A DNA stretch of 64,000 bases from assembly GCF_000725125.1 (NCBI RefSeq), contig NZ_JFCB01000015.1, positions 1 to 64,000 on the forward strand. Direction: 5' to 3'. The position numbers were made by a program, and so were the translations under genes. This DNA is from Streptomyces toyocaensis (lineage in GTDB: Bacteria > Actinomycetota > Actinomycetes > Streptomycetales > Streptomycetaceae). This document shows positions 1 to 11,274 of this stretch, one piece after another (position 1 is the first letter of the stretch; each line of letters begins with the position of its first letter). A model generated the notes under the pieces. That model was not told the origin of the DNA. It was given only the letters and a program-made list of their open reading frames with translations, and made no database searches.

Positions 1-337
1 AGTCTCACGAGAACCAGGCCGCAGGATCGAACGGCTCCTCCGTTCCATCAGCGTCAATGATGACGATCTCGCTTTCGACACTACTGAGCCCACTCCGGGT
101 CGAAGGGGGCTCAGTAGTCGCCAGAACGCTTCAGCAAAATTCCGAGAGCCTCAGACCCACTCCACCTCTGAGTGGATGGCCGAGGCCCCTCCCGGGCCCG
201 GCAGGGGCGTACAAGGCCCGCACTGCTGCTCCGGCTGCCGACGGCTCGTAGCCCCGACAGCAGCCAACGCAGCAGCCACCTCGGCCTCACTCGCGCCCGC
301 CAGGGCGTCCATCACCCGAACGAGTGCGTCACTCACC
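1..337. other. Left-edge region without a recognisable gene
   Basis: No convincing gene was seen here. On the minus strand a frame ending near base 6 reads as the C-terminus of a protein (…EEPFDPAAWFS, stop). Its codons such as ATT, GCT, GAT, GGA and CCT are unlike the GC-ending codons of the neighbouring genes, and no ATG or GTG start exists in that frame before an upstream stop. The first ~180 bases are therefore compositionally different from the rest of the window and may be the edge of an accessory segment or gene debris. The known neighbour of the radical SAM gene in related genomes (its DUF2344 partner) does not directly follow here. Confidence 0.4.
80..118. repeat. 12-bp perfect inverted repeat, hairpin
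   Basis: ACTACTGAGCCC (80-91) and GGGCTCAGTAGT (107-118) form a perfect 12-bp stem with a 15-nt loop. There is no T-run on either side, so it could be a factor-assisted terminator, an operator, or part of a mobile-element end. It lies inside the compositionally odd left edge. Confidence 0.6.
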
Positions 338-2302
<1,965 letters not shown>

Positions 2303-2403
2303 CTCGCGAACCTTCGTGTGGTGACTGCGGGGTCCCCCGGCCGGAGGCTGGGGGCGGGTGACCATCCAGCGTAACCCGGCCGACGGGGTCCCCCGTACGT
2401 CGC

Positions 2404-3960
2404 TCAGACGGCGGTCCTCTTGGTGATCGCGGACCACGCCTCGGGGAGTGCGGCCTCGGCGAGCTGCGCGCGGTGTTTCTCGCGGCCGTGGAGGACGCCG
2501 TAGGTGAAGGCGCTCTCCCCTGCCGCGTGGGCGACGGCGGCGAGCTCGCGCAGGGTCCGGCGGGCCATCACGCTGTCCTGGTGGTCGCCGAGCAGGCCCT
2601 GGAGCGACTTCATGGACGTGACCAGGTCGTTCGCCGGTTTCCCGAGGGCGGGGGCGGCGGCCTCGGCGGCGTAGCGGGTGCGCTTGGTCTTCTTGCGGGC
2701 CTCGTGCAGGGCGACGTCGCGTTCGGTGCCGGGCGGGAGGTCGAGGGCCTGGGTGACGAGGCCTTCGAGCTTGCCGAGGTCCTTGCGCAGGGCCTTGGTG
2801 AGGGTCTTCGCGGGTTTGGCTCCGGCCTTCTTGCGCAGCGGCGGGTCGTCGAGCAGGGCGTCCAGGGTGTCGAGGAGGGTGAGGTAACGGCGGGAATCGA
2901 GGAGGGCGGTGAGGCGGCCGTGGGCTCCGCTGTGCCGGGCCCGGGACCAGGCGGTGAGGCGGTCGGCGACGGGGCCGTGGACGAGGGCGTCGGGCAGGTC
3001 GGCGAGGGCGGTGGTGAGGCGTTCGGCGAGGACTTCCTGGTCGCGGTCCACGCCCAGCGCGTCGGCCAGCCATTTCAGGTCGTCGGCGACGGGGTCGGTG
3101 GTCTCGCGGTCCAGGACGTCGCGGAAGGTACGGAAGGTGCTGCGCAGGCGGCGGGTGGCGACCCTCATGCGGTGGACGGAGTCGGGGACGTCCTGGCGGA
3201 CGGCGGGGTCGAGCTCGACGAGGGCGTCGCGCTGGGCGCGGACGTAGGCGAGGACGTGGTCCCCGGCGGTGACGGGTTCGCCCACCGTCCGTGGGCGCCG
3301 TTTCTTCTTCGGGGCCGCCTCGGGTGCTGTGGCGGGGGCGGGTGCCGTCGCGGCCGTGGTGCCGTGGGGGGCGGTCTCGGCGAGTGCCCTGGCCAGCTTG
3401 GAGGTCGACGTCGAGGGGCGCATGCCGGCCTTGCGCAGGCGTTTTTCGACCTTGTCGAGGAAGGCGGGGTCGCCGTCGTCGGCGAGTTCGACCTCGATCT
3501 CGGTCCACCGGGCGGTGCCGCCGCCGGTGAGTCGTTCGGCGTGGACGGTGTCGAGGCTGACCTCGGCGAGCAGCTCGCCGTCGGAGTCGACCAGGTGGCG
3601 TACGTCACGGTCGGAGCGCAGCCGGACGAGCGGCAGCAGTGGGTGATCGCGGACGCGGGAGCGGACGAGGGCGGCCAGTTCGTCCGGGAGGGTGTCGGAG
3701 AGCGGGGCGCGGATCTCGTCACGTACTCCGGGGGCGACCGGGAACTTCAGGTGCCAGCCGGCGTCCGAGCCGCCGGTGCGGCGGCGCAGGGTGACGGCCG
3801 ACGCGGCGAGGCGTTCGTCGGCGGTGTCGTGGTAGGTGGCGTCGAGGTGGGTGACGCCCTTGTCGAGGACGGATGCGACGCCGGGGACGCGGGTCAGGTC
3901 GGGCAGTCCGCCGTCGTCGGACTCGTACTTTCGCTCGATCTCGCGCTTGGTGTCCGCCAT
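2404..3960 (-). CDS. CYTH and CHAD domain protein
   Basis: This 518-residue protein opens with the CYTH signature ExExK (E-I-E-R-K at residues 7-11) and alternating basic/acidic strands to about residue 195, typical of triphosphate tunnel enzymes. A proline/alanine linker with a basic KKKRRPR patch follows, then a CHAD domain (about 230-510) with the family's regularly spaced histidines and basic residues (VHRMRVATRRLRSTFR, LHEARKKTKRTRYAAE). Members bind or hydrolyse triphosphates, and CHAD domains bind inorganic polyphosphate, so a role in polyphosphate-related metabolism is likely, though the substrate cannot be read from sequence. It precedes the radical SAM gene with 101 nt between them. 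Confidence 0.9.
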   Translation of the reverse strand: MADTKREIERKYESDDGGLPDLTRVPGVASVLDKGVTHLDATYHDTADERLAASAVTLRRRTGGSDAGWHLKFPVAPGVRDEIRAPLSDTLPDELAALVRSRVRDHPLLPLVRLRSDRDVRHLVDSDGELLAEVSLDTVHAERLTGGGTARWTEIEVELADDGDPAFLDKVEKRLRKAGMRPSTSTSKLARALAETAPHGTTAATAPAPATAPEAAPKKKRRPRTVGEPVTAGDHVLAYVRAQRDALVELDPAVRQDVPDSVHRMRVATRRLRSTFRTFRDVLDRETTDPVADDLKWLADALGVDRDQEVLAERLTTALADLPDALVHGPVADRLTAWSRARHSGAHGRLTALLDSRRYLTLLDTLDALLDDPPLRKKAGAKPAKTLTKALRKDLGKLEGLVTQALDLPPGTERDVALHEARKKTKRTRYAAEAAAPALGKPANDLVTSMKSLQGLLGDHQDSVMARRTLRELAAVAHAAGESAFTYGVLHGREKHRAQLAEAALPEAWSAITKRTAV

Positions 3961-4061
3961 GAACCGAATCTATCCGCCGGGGGCCGATGTAGTCGCGTGG
4001 GTGCGGAGCGGCGGGTGGGCCGCTCCGCACCGGTGACGTGCGGGCCGGGCGGGACGCGTCG

Positions 4062-5264
4062 CTAGGCGGACATCGGCCGCTGCATCCGGATGGACTGGAG
4101 CAGGCCCACGGCGAGCCATACGGCGAACATGGAGGAGCCCCCGTAGGAGACGAACGGCAGGGGCAGTCCGGTGACCGGCATGATGCCGAGGGTCATGCCG
4201 ACGTTCTCGAAGGTCTGGAAGGCGAACCAGGCGACTATGCCGGCGGCGACGACGGTGCCGTACAGGTCGGTGGTGTCGCGGGCGATGCGGCAGGCGCGCC
4301 AGAGGATGACGCCGAGCAGGCCGATGATCAGTGCGCCGCCGACGAAGCCGAGTTCCTCGCCGGCGACGGTGAAGACGAAGTCGGTCTGCTGCTCGGGCAC
4401 GAACTGGCCGGTGGTCTGTGAGCCCTGGAAGAGGCCGGAACCGGTCAGTCCGCCGGAGCCGATGGCGATGCGGGCCTGGTTGGTGTTGTAGCCGACGCCG
4501 GCGGGGTCGAGTTCGGGGTTGGCGAAGGCGGCGAAGCGGTTGATCTGGTACTCGTCGAGGACACCGAGCTGCCAGACGGTGATCGCGCCGGCCGCTCCGG
4601 CGCCGAGGAGGCCGAAGACCCATCGGTTGGAGGCGCCGGAGGCGAGCAGTACGCCGAGCACGATGACGACCATGACCATGACCGACCCGAGGTCGGGCAT
4701 GAGCATCACGATCAGCATGGGGACGACGGCCAGGCCGAGTGCCTGGAGGACCGTGCGGTGGTCGGGGTAGGGCTTGTCGCCTGCGTCGACCCTGGCGGCG
4801 AGCAGCATCGCCATGCCCAGGATGATCGTGATCTTCACGAACTCGGAGGGCTGGAGGGAGAAGCCGCCGGGGAGCTTGATCCAGGAGTGGGCGCCGTTGA
4901 TGGTGGAGCCCAGCGGTGTGAGCACGAGCAGGATCAGGAAGACGGAGGCGCCGTACAGCAGGGGCACGGCGGTGCGCAGGGCGCGGTGGCCGAGCCAGAG
5001 GACGCCGATCATCAGGGCGAGTCCGATGCCGGTGTTGAGCCAGTGCCGGACCAGGAAGTAGTAGGGGTCGCCCTGGTTGAGTTCGGTGCGGTTGCGGGTG
5101 GCCGAGTAGACCAGGAGCGAGCCCAGCAGGGACAGGGCGACGGCCGACAGCAGCATCGGCCAGTCGAGGCGGCGGGCCAGGGAGTCGCGGGCGAAGACCC
5201 GTGTCCAGCCGGCCCGCTCGGGTCCGTATCCGGAGACCTGGAAGCTGTTGACGCCGCCGGTCAT
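4062..5264 (-). CDS. rodA: RodA/FtsW-family peptidoglycan glycosyltransferase
   Basis: A 400-residue SEDS protein with about ten membrane helices. Family signatures are present: a loop rich in conserved polar residues around SWIKLPGGFSLQPSEFVKI, MLMPDLGSVMV, and the C-terminal GLPLPFVSYGGSSM. SEDS enzymes polymerise lipid II glycan strands and pair with a class B PBP. The ATG overlaps the pbp2 stop codon as ATGA (5261-5264), so translation of the pair is probably coupled. In Streptomyces this gene (called sfr or rodA) is the last of the mre cluster. The open frame continues upstream of 5264 but there it only reads through pbp2 in another frame. Confidence 0.95.
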   Translation of the reverse strand: MTGGVNSFQVSGYGPERAGWTRVFARDSLARRLDWPMLLSAVALSLLGSLLVYSATRNRTELNQGDPYYFLVRHWLNTGIGLALMIGVLWLGHRALRTAVPLLYGASVFLILLVLTPLGSTINGAHSWIKLPGGFSLQPSEFVKITIILGMAMLLAARVDAGDKPYPDHRTVLQALGLAVVPMLIVMLMPDLGSVMVMVVIVLGVLLASGASNRWVFGLLGAGAAGAITVWQLGVLDEYQINRFAAFANPELDPAGVGYNTNQARIAIGSGGLTGSGLFQGSQTTGQFVPEQQTDFVFTVAGEELGFVGGALIIGLLGVILWRACRIARDTTDLYGTVVAAGIVAWFAFQTFENVGMTLGIMPVTGLPLPFVSYGGSSMFAVWLAVGLLQSIRMQRPMSA

Positions 5265-7537
5265 GACGCCGTCCTCCGTGTCCCGCCGCGGCCGCTCCGT
5301 CGTCGCTCGCGGCGGCGGGTGTCGCGGTTGGTGTTCTCCGGTGAGGGGACCGTGCCGGGCTGCTGCGGGTCGGCGGGGTCGTCCTGTTCGGTGGTGGCCC
5401 GGGCGTCGGGCGAGGGCTTCGTCCGGTCCTTGGCGGGGTCCTTGGAGACCTTCGGGGCCTGGATGGTGCCGTCGGTGCGGACCTTGGGGAGGGTCTTCTG
5501 CGGTGTGGGCAGCAGCGCCTTCTTCTTGTCGATCTCGCCGTCCTCGGAGACGCCGTACAGGGCGTTGTAGATGTTGCGCACGGCGGGGCCCGAGGCGCCG
5601 GAGCCCGTACCACCCTGGGAGATCGTCATGACGATCGAGTAGTCCTTGGTGTAGGTGGCGAACCACGAGGTGGTCTGCTTGCCGTACACCTCGGCGGTAC
5701 CGGTCTTGGCGTGCATCGGGATCTCGTCCTGCGGCCAGCCCCCGAATCGCCACGCGGCCGTACCGCGGGTGGCGACTCCCTCGAGGGCTCCGTCTATCTG
5801 GCTGAGGGTCTTCTTCGTCATCGGCAGTTTGCCGTGCGACTCGGGCTCGATCTCCGTGACGGTCCTGCCGTCGGGGCTGATGACGGCCTTGCCGACGGTG
5901 GGGTCGTAGAGGGTGCCGCCGTTGGCGATGGCCGCGTAGATGGTGGCCATCTGGATGGGGGTGACGAGGGTGTCGCCCTGGCCGATGGAGTAGTTGACGG
6001 AGTCACCGGCGCGCAGCCGGTTGCCTTCGAGGCAGTTCTCGTAGGCGATGCGCTCGGCGTAGCTGCCGTCCTTCTTGCCGGTCTTGCACCAGACGTCCTT
6101 GTTGGCCTTCCAGTAGTCCAGTTTCCACTGGCGGTCGGGGACGCGGCCGGTGACCTCGTTGGGCAGGTCGATGCCGGTCTCCTTGCCGAGGCCGAACTGG
6201 TGGGAAGTCTTGTAGAACCAGTCGTCGGGCTTCTTCTTCGGCTTGTTGCCGCCGTCGCGCTTCCACTCCTCGTGGGAGAGGGCGTAGAAGACGGTGTCGC
6301 AGGACACCTCGAGGGCGCGGCCGAGGCTGATGGGGCCGTGGTTCTGGGATTCGAAGTTCTTGAAGACCTGGCTGCCGATGGAGTACGAGCTGGAGCAGTT
6401 GTAGGGGCCTTCGAAGGAGTACCCGGCGTTGATCGCGGCGGCCGTGGGGATCACCTTGAAGATGGAGCCGGGTGCCGACTGGCCCTGGATGGCGCGGTTG
6501 AGCAGCGGGTAGTTGGAGTCCTTGCCGGTGAGGGCGGCGTAGTCCTTGGCGGAGATGCCGCCGACCCAGGCGTTGGGGTCGTAGGTGGGGTTGGAGGCCA
6601 TCGCGACGACGCGGCCGGTCTTGGCCTCCATGACGACGACGGCGCCGGAGTCGGCTTCGTAAGTGCGGTTGGTGTTGCGGTCGTGCTGCTTGCGGGCTTC
6701 CTTCATCGCCTCGTTCAGCTCGTACTCGGCGATGCGCTGGACGCGGGCGTCGATGCTGGTGACGAGGTTGGCGCCGGGCTCGGCGGGGTCGGCCTCGGCC
6801 TGGCCGAGGACCCGGCCGAGCTTGTCGACCTCGTACCGCGTGACGCCGGCCTTGCCGCGCAGCTGCTTGTCGTACTGGCGCTCGAGGCCGGAGCGGCCGA
6901 CCATGTCGGAGCGCAGGTACGGCGAGTCGGTGTCCTGTGCCTTCTGGATCTCCTCGTCGGTGACGGGTGAGAGGTAGCCGAGGACCTGGGCGGTGTTGGC
7001 CTTGCCCGGGGCCGCGTAACGGCGCACGGCCTGGGGTTCCGCGGTGATGCCGGGGAAGTCCTCGGCGCGCTCGCGGATCTGCAGGGCCTGCTTGGGGGTG
7101 GCCTCGTCGGTGATGGGGATGGGCTGGTACGGCGAGCCGTTCCAGCAGGGCTGGGGGGTCTTGGCGTCGCAGAGCCGGACCTTCTCGCTCACCTCCTTGG
7201 CGCTCATGCCGAGGACGCCGGCGAGCTTGGTGAGGACCGCCTTGCCGTCGTCCTTCATCTTCAGGAGTTCGGTGCGGGAGGCGGAGACGACCAGCCGCGT
7301 CTCGTTGTCCGCGAGGGCCACTCCGCGCGCGTCCAGGATGGAGCCGCGGACCGCGGGCTGGACGACCTGCTGGACGTGGTTGCCGGAGGCCTCCCTGGCG
7401 TACTGGTCGCCCTCGCGGATCTGGAGGTACCACAGGCGCCCGCCGAGGGTGCCGAGGAGGGAGACGACGAGGACCTGGATGACGACGAGCCGGATCTGGA
7501 CCCGTGGGCTGCGGCCGGTCTCGGGGATGTTGGTCAC
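5261..7537 (-). CDS. pbp2: Class B penicillin-binding protein 2
   Basis: A 758-residue transpeptidase that cross-links peptidoglycan. It has a short cytoplasmic N-terminus and one membrane anchor (VQIRLVVIQVLVVSLLG, about 14-30). A PBP dimerisation domain follows, then the transpeptidase domain. The active-site motifs are S-I-F-K with the nucleophile near residue 358, S-C-D in place of SxN (EVSCDTVFY), and K-T-G-T (MHAKTGTAEVYG). The tail after the domain is long, charged and disordered and ends in an Arg-rich stretch. GTG at 7537 is chosen because GGAGGAAG precedes it; an ATG 90 nt further upstream lacks such a site. The gene lies between mreD and rodA and probably partners RodA in lateral or spore wall synthesis. 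Confidence 0.95.
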   Translation of the reverse strand: MTNIPETGRSPRVQIRLVVIQVLVVSLLGTLGGRLWYLQIREGDQYAREASGNHVQQVVQPAVRGSILDARGVALADNETRLVVSASRTELLKMKDDGKAVLTKLAGVLGMSAKEVSEKVRLCDAKTPQPCWNGSPYQPIPITDEATPKQALQIRERAEDFPGITAEPQAVRRYAAPGKANTAQVLGYLSPVTDEEIQKAQDTDSPYLRSDMVGRSGLERQYDKQLRGKAGVTRYEVDKLGRVLGQAEADPAEPGANLVTSIDARVQRIAEYELNEAMKEARKQHDRNTNRTYEADSGAVVVMEAKTGRVVAMASNPTYDPNAWVGGISAKDYAALTGKDSNYPLLNRAIQGQSAPGSIFKVIPTAAAINAGYSFEGPYNCSSSYSIGSQVFKNFESQNHGPISLGRALEVSCDTVFYALSHEEWKRDGGNKPKKKPDDWFYKTSHQFGLGKETGIDLPNEVTGRVPDRQWKLDYWKANKDVWCKTGKKDGSYAERIAYENCLEGNRLRAGDSVNYSIGQGDTLVTPIQMATIYAAIANGGTLYDPTVGKAVISPDGRTVTEIEPESHGKLPMTKKTLSQIDGALEGVATRGTAAWRFGGWPQDEIPMHAKTGTAEVYGKQTTSWFATYTKDYSIVMTISQGGTGSGASGPAVRNIYNALYGVSEDGEIDKKKALLPTPQKTLPKVRTDGTIQAPKVSKDPAKDRTKPSPDARATTEQDDPADPQQPGTVPSPENTNRDTRRRERRRSGRGGTRRTAS

Positions 7538-7651
7538 GCGGCTTCCTCCCCTCTCAGAGCGCGTGCGCGGGTGCGGGTACGAGTGGTGAACGGCCGGTAC
7601 GCGGGTCGGCGTTCCGCCGCCGTTCACCCGTTCCGGTGAAGTTCGGCCGGG

Positions 7652-8320
7652 TCACAGGCGTTTGACCCCCTTGATGCGTCCGGCGCGCGCCGTCCGGGCC
7701 CGGGCCACCTTGACGCGCAGTCCGCCGCGCTGGCCGCCGATGCGCAGTCCGGTGCCGCCGGACAGCCAGCCGGAGGAGATGTCGCCGGACGTCGCGGAGC
7801 CCGTCTCGGCGAGCGGATCGTTCTCGGCGCGCCGCGCCAGGGCCATGACGCCGGGGACGACGAACGGCGCGAGCAGCAGGTCGTACAGCGCGGCGGTGAA
7901 CAGCAGCCCGCCGAGGCCGACATGACGGGCCGCGGTGTCGCCGACGGCGGCGCCGACACCGGCGTAGAGCAGGGTGGAGCCGACCGCGGCGGCGACTACC
8001 ACGACCATGGGGCCGGTGGCCGACTTCACCTGGCCGCTCTCGGGTTTGACGAGTCCGGCGAGGTAGCCGATGACGCACAGCACGAGGGCGTAGCGGCCGG
8101 CCGCGTGGTCGGCGGGCGGGGCGAGGTCGGCGAGGAGGCCGGCGGCGAAGCCGACGAGGGCGCCGCCGACATGACCGTAGACCAGGGCGAGGCCGAGGAC
8201 GGTGAGCAGCAGCAGGTCGGGGACGGCGCCCGGCAGGTGGAGGCGGGAGAGGACGCTCACCTGGATCACCAGGGCGACGACGATCAGCGAGCTGGAGAGC
8301 AGGATCCGGTTGACGCGCAT
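7652..8320 (-). CDS. mreD: Rod shape-determining membrane protein MreD
   Basis: A 222-residue protein with five or six hydrophobic segments in its first 165 residues (SSLIVVALVIQVSVLS, LLLTVLGLALVYG, ALVGFAAGLLADLAPP), the MreD pattern. A basic cytoplasmic tail of about 50 residues follows (…RARTARAGRIKGVKRL). MreD links MreC and the cytoplasmic MreB to the wall synthesis enzymes. The ATG lies 13 nt after mreC. In Streptomyces the Mre proteins are needed for spore-wall integrity rather than for rod shape. Confidence 0.92.
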   Translation of the reverse strand: MRVNRILLSSSLIVVALVIQVSVLSRLHLPGAVPDLLLLTVLGLALVYGHVGGALVGFAAGLLADLAPPADHAAGRYALVLCVIGYLAGLVKPESGQVKSATGPMVVVVAAAVGSTLLYAGVGAAVGDTAARHVGLGGLLFTAALYDLLLAPFVVPGVMALARRAENDPLAETGSATSGDISSGWLSGGTGLRIGGQRGGLRVKVARARTARAGRIKGVKRL

Positions 8321-8333
8321 GGGGTGACAGCTC

Positions 8334-9275
8334 CTACTGCTCTTGCTGGTTCAGGCCGTCGGCAGGGGCGGAGGGGGTGACGGTCACCGTCACGGTCGGT
8401 GTGGGGGTCGGCTTGGGCTTCTTGGGCAGCACCGTGTCGCGCGGGTCCTTCTCGGGGGCCTGGACGACGACGCCGACCACGTCGAGCTTGCTGAAGCTGA
8501 CGAACGGCGTGACGTGCAGGGTGCGGGTGAGGTTGCCGCCGGTGGGGTCGACGCGGGAGACGACGCCCACGGGAACGCCGGGCACGAAGGGCTTGTCGGC
8601 CTGCGAGCCGAAGGTGACCAGCCGGTCGCCCTTCTTGATCTCGGCCTTGCTGTTGAGCAGTTCGACGCGGAGCGGGCGGTCGCCCTGGCCGGAGGCGAAA
8701 CCGAGTTCGTCGCCGGACTCCATGCGGGTGCCTACGGTGAAGTCGGGGTCGCTGGCGAGCAGCACGGTGGCGGTGTTCGGGCCCACGGTGGTGACGCGGC
8801 CGACGAGTCCGTCGCCGTTGAGGACGGTCATGTCGCGTTTGATGCCGTCATCGGCTCCGGCGTCGATGGTGATGGTCCAGGAGAAGCCCTGGGCCGCTCC
8901 TATGGCGATGACCTGGGCGCCCTTGATGCCGTACTGGCCCCTGCCGGAGATCTTCAGCAGTTCGTCGAGCTGGGCGAGGCGGCTGCGGCTGCGGTCGTCG
9001 CTGCCGAGTTCGGCCTTGAGCGCGGCGTTCTCCCGCTCCAGTTCGGCCAGCCGGTCGTGCCGGTCGCCGGACTCGCGGACGGCGGTGACCGCGTTGCCGA
9101 TCGGGTCGACCGCGCTGGACACGCCGTTCTCGATCGGGCCGAAGACGGTCGCCGCGGCCTGCCGGGCACCGTCGACCGGTGAGTCCTCCCCGCCGCGGAT
9201 GTCCACCGTGATCAGCGCGAACGCGATGGCGATCAGCAGCACCAGGAGCAGCCGGCTCTCTCGTGTGTCCCTCAC
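8334..9275 (-). CDS. mreC: Cell-shape protein MreC
   Basis: A 313-residue protein with one N-terminal membrane helix (RLLLVLLIAIAFALITVDI), a short coiled coil (RLAELERENAALKAEL), then the two beta-barrel subdomains of MreC (VIAIGAAQGFSWTITIDAG…GLVGRVTTVGPNTATVLLASD). The C-terminus is a proline/threonine/valine-rich tail, probably disordered. MreC is extracytoplasmic and scaffolds PBPs. The start is GTG; GGAAGG lies some 14 nt upstream, a rather wide spacing. It sits between mreB and mreD on one transcript. Confidence 0.93.
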   Translation of the reverse strand: MRDTRESRLLLVLLIAIAFALITVDIRGGEDSPVDGARQAAATVFGPIENGVSSAVDPIGNAVTAVRESGDRHDRLAELERENAALKAELGSDDRSRSRLAQLDELLKISGRGQYGIKGAQVIAIGAAQGFSWTITIDAGADDGIKRDMTVLNGDGLVGRVTTVGPNTATVLLASDPDFTVGTRMESGDELGFASGQGDRPLRVELLNSKAEIKKGDRLVTFGSQADKPFVPGVPVGVVSRVDPTGGNLTRTLHVTPFVSFSKLDVVGVVVQAPEKDPRDTVLPKKPKPTPTPTVTVTVTPSAPADGLNQQEQ

Positions 9276-9445
9276 GTGCGGCGGCCGTGCCTTCCTCGTC
9301 GAGAACGGGTGTGCGGTGTGGTCTTGTTCAGATGTCGGGCGGTGACCGACGGGCCGTGCGCGGCTCGTGGACAGCCTGTGGCTCTACACCAGCGCTCCGC
9401 CGTACGAGACGCGAACGTCCCGTACGGCGGAGTCGAGGAGTCGTG

Positions 9446-10465
9446 TCATCTGCGGGGCTGGGCGTCCAGCACCTGCTGCAGCGCCTCGAACTCCTCGACG
9501 CACTTGCCGGAGCCGAGCGCCACGCTGTCCAGCGGGTCCTCGGCGATGTGGATCGGCATGCCCGTCTCCCGGCGCAGCCGCTCGTCGAGGCCGCGCAGCA
9601 GGGCGCCGCCGCCGGTCAGCACGATGCCCCGGTCCATGATGTCGCCGGACAGCTCCGGCGGGCACTTGTCGAGGGTCGTCTTGACCGCGTCGACGATGGC
9701 GTTGACCGGTTCCTCGATCGCCTTGCGGACCTCGGCCGCGGAGATGACGACGGTCTTGGGCAGTCCGGACACCAGGTCCCGGCCACGGATCTCGGTGTGC
9801 TCGTCGGTGTCGAGGTCGTACGCCGAACCGATCGTGATCTTGATCTGCTCGGCCGAGCGCTCACCCAGCAGGAGCGAGTACTCCTTCTTGATGTGCTGGA
9901 TGATCGCGTTGTCCAGTTCGTCGCCCGCGACGCGGATGGACTGTGCGGTGACGATGCCGCCGAGGGAGATGACCGCGACCTCCGTCGTGCCGCCGCCGAT
10001 GTCCACCACCATGTTGCCGGTGGCCTCGTGGACCGGCAGCCCGGAGCCGATGGCGGCGGCCATGGGCTCCTCGATGATGTGCACCTGGCGGGCGCCGGCC
10101 TGCGACGACGCCTCGATGACGGCGCGGCGTTCGACGCCGGTGATGCCCGAGGGCACACATACGACGACCCGCGGACGAGCCAGATACCGCCGCTTGTGGA
10201 TCTTCAGGATGAAGTAGCGCAGCATCCGCTCGGTGATCTCGAAGTCGGCGATGACGCCGTCCTTCAGGGGGCGCACGGCAACGATGTTGCCGGGCGTGCG
10301 CCCGATCATCTTCTTCGCTTCGGCGCCGACCGCGAGGATGCCACCGGTGTTGGTGTTGATCGCGACGACGGACGGCTCGTTCAGTACGATCCCACGACCC
10401 CTGACGTACACCAGCGTGTTGGCGGTCCCGAGGTCGACAGCCATGTCACGGCCGATGAACGACAT
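9446..10465 (-). CDS. mreB: Actin-like rod shape protein MreB
   Basis: A 339-residue bacterial actin. The nucleotide-binding signatures are clear: phosphate 1 (DMAVDLGTANTLVYV), phosphate 2 (VVDIGGGTTEVAVISLGG) and adenosine (GIVLTGGGALLRG). It polymerises under the membrane and directs wall synthesis, in Streptomyces mainly during sporulation. I chose the ATG at 10465 (MSFIGRD) because GGGGA lies 5 nt upstream; an in-frame ATG four codons earlier (10477) also works but has poorer spacing to its nearest GGGAAGG. First gene of the mre cluster, with a ~330-nt upstream region holding its promoter and the ndk terminator. Confidence 0.96.
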   Translation of the reverse strand: MSFIGRDMAVDLGTANTLVYVRGRGIVLNEPSVVAINTNTGGILAVGAEAKKMIGRTPGNIVAVRPLKDGVIADFEITERMLRYFILKIHKRRYLARPRVVVCVPSGITGVERRAVIEASSQAGARQVHIIEEPMAAAIGSGLPVHEATGNMVVDIGGGTTEVAVISLGGIVTAQSIRVAGDELDNAIIQHIKKEYSLLLGERSAEQIKITIGSAYDLDTDEHTEIRGRDLVSGLPKTVVISAAEVRKAIEEPVNAIVDAVKTTLDKCPPELSGDIMDRGIVLTGGGALLRGLDERLRRETGMPIHIAEDPLDSVALGSGKCVEEFEALQQVLDAQPRR

Positions 10466-10795
10466 TGAGTTCCCCATCAGGATTCGTCTGGCCTTCCCAC
10501 GAGCTTTTGAGGGCTTTTCAGGTTGGCGAGGTGGGTGCGGTGACGTGAAGGCTTCCATCGTAGACGCGCCTTCGCGAACACTGTGCGAGGGTCTTCGCCA
10601 TTGTCATCAGACGGCGCGTCGCGCTGCTCCTGGAGACGGGCCATCGGGGGCATCCGTTCCCCCGAACGCGTCGCATATGCCAAAAAATGGCCCGGGGGCA
10701 AAGCCCCCAGACCATCCGACAGACGGCAAACGTACTCTACGCGGCCGCGACATGATCGTTATGCACGCGGCCCACGCACGACCGGCCGTACGGCG
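10466..10795. other. mreB promoter region / ndk 3' region
   Basis: No gene is seen in these 330 bases. They must hold the mreB promoter(s) on the minus strand. They also hold the terminator that ends the ndk transcript (listed separately). Confidence 0.6.
10682..10708 (-). terminator. Intrinsic terminator after ndk
   Basis: Read on the minus strand, GGGGGC-TTT-GCCCCC is followed by GGGCCA and then six T residues (complement of 10682-10687). It has a T-run, rare in this GC-rich genome, and separates the valS-folC-ndk unit from mreB. Confidence 0.75.
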
Positions 10796-11209
10796 TTACG
10801 CGCGGCCCGGGAAGAAGATCTTCACCTCGCGCTCGGCGGACTCCTCGGAGTCGGAGGCGTGGATCAGGTTCTCCCGGACGATCACACCGAAGTCGCCGCG
10901 GATCGAACCCGGCTCGGCGGCGATCGGGTCCGTGGGGCCCGCCAGCCGGCGCACCCCCTCGATGACCCGCTCGCCCTCGACGATCAGGGCCACGACCGGG
11001 CCGGAGGCCATGAACTCCACCAGCGGCTCGTAGAACGGCTTGCCCTTGTGCTCGCCGTAGTGCTGCTCCAGCGTGTCCTGGTCCAGGGTGCGCAGCTCCA
11101 GCGCGGTGATCTGCCAGCCGGCCTTGCGCTCGATACGGCTGATGATCTCGCCGGTCAGGCCACGACGGACGGCGTCGGGCTTGAGGAGGACGAGGGTGCG
11201 CTGGGTCAC
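10796..11209 (-). CDS. ndk: Nucleoside diphosphate kinase
   Basis: A 137-residue protein, the family's normal length. It transfers the gamma phosphate between nucleoside triphosphates and diphosphates through a phosphohistidine. It begins TQRTLVLLKPDAVRRGL and holds the basic residues of the nucleotide pocket (GPTDPIAAEPGSIRGDFG). The usual NxxHGSD active-site loop reads ENLIHASDSEESAE, so His is present and the common Gly is Ala. GTG at 11209 is preceded by AAGGAG at good spacing; longer frames upstream have no such site. It lies downstream of folC and the DUF4233 gene. Confidence 0.96.
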   Translation of the reverse strand: MTQRTLVLLKPDAVRRGLTGEIISRIERKAGWQITALELRTLDQDTLEQHYGEHKGKPFYEPLVEFMASGPVVALIVEGERVIEGVRRLAGPTDPIAAEPGSIRGDFGVIVRENLIHASDSEESAEREVKIFFPGRA

Positions 11210-11274
11210 GACGGAGCTCCTTGTGCGTGAAGTGGTGCGGAGTGACGAGGTTACCGGGCGTGTCGGGGCCGGTG

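Noticed and set aside
2303..3508. Upstream extension of the radical SAM reading frame by about 400 codons
   Set aside because: The extension is arginine/proline-rich and antisense-frame to the CHAD gene; the ribosome binding site and the family start support ATG at 2302.
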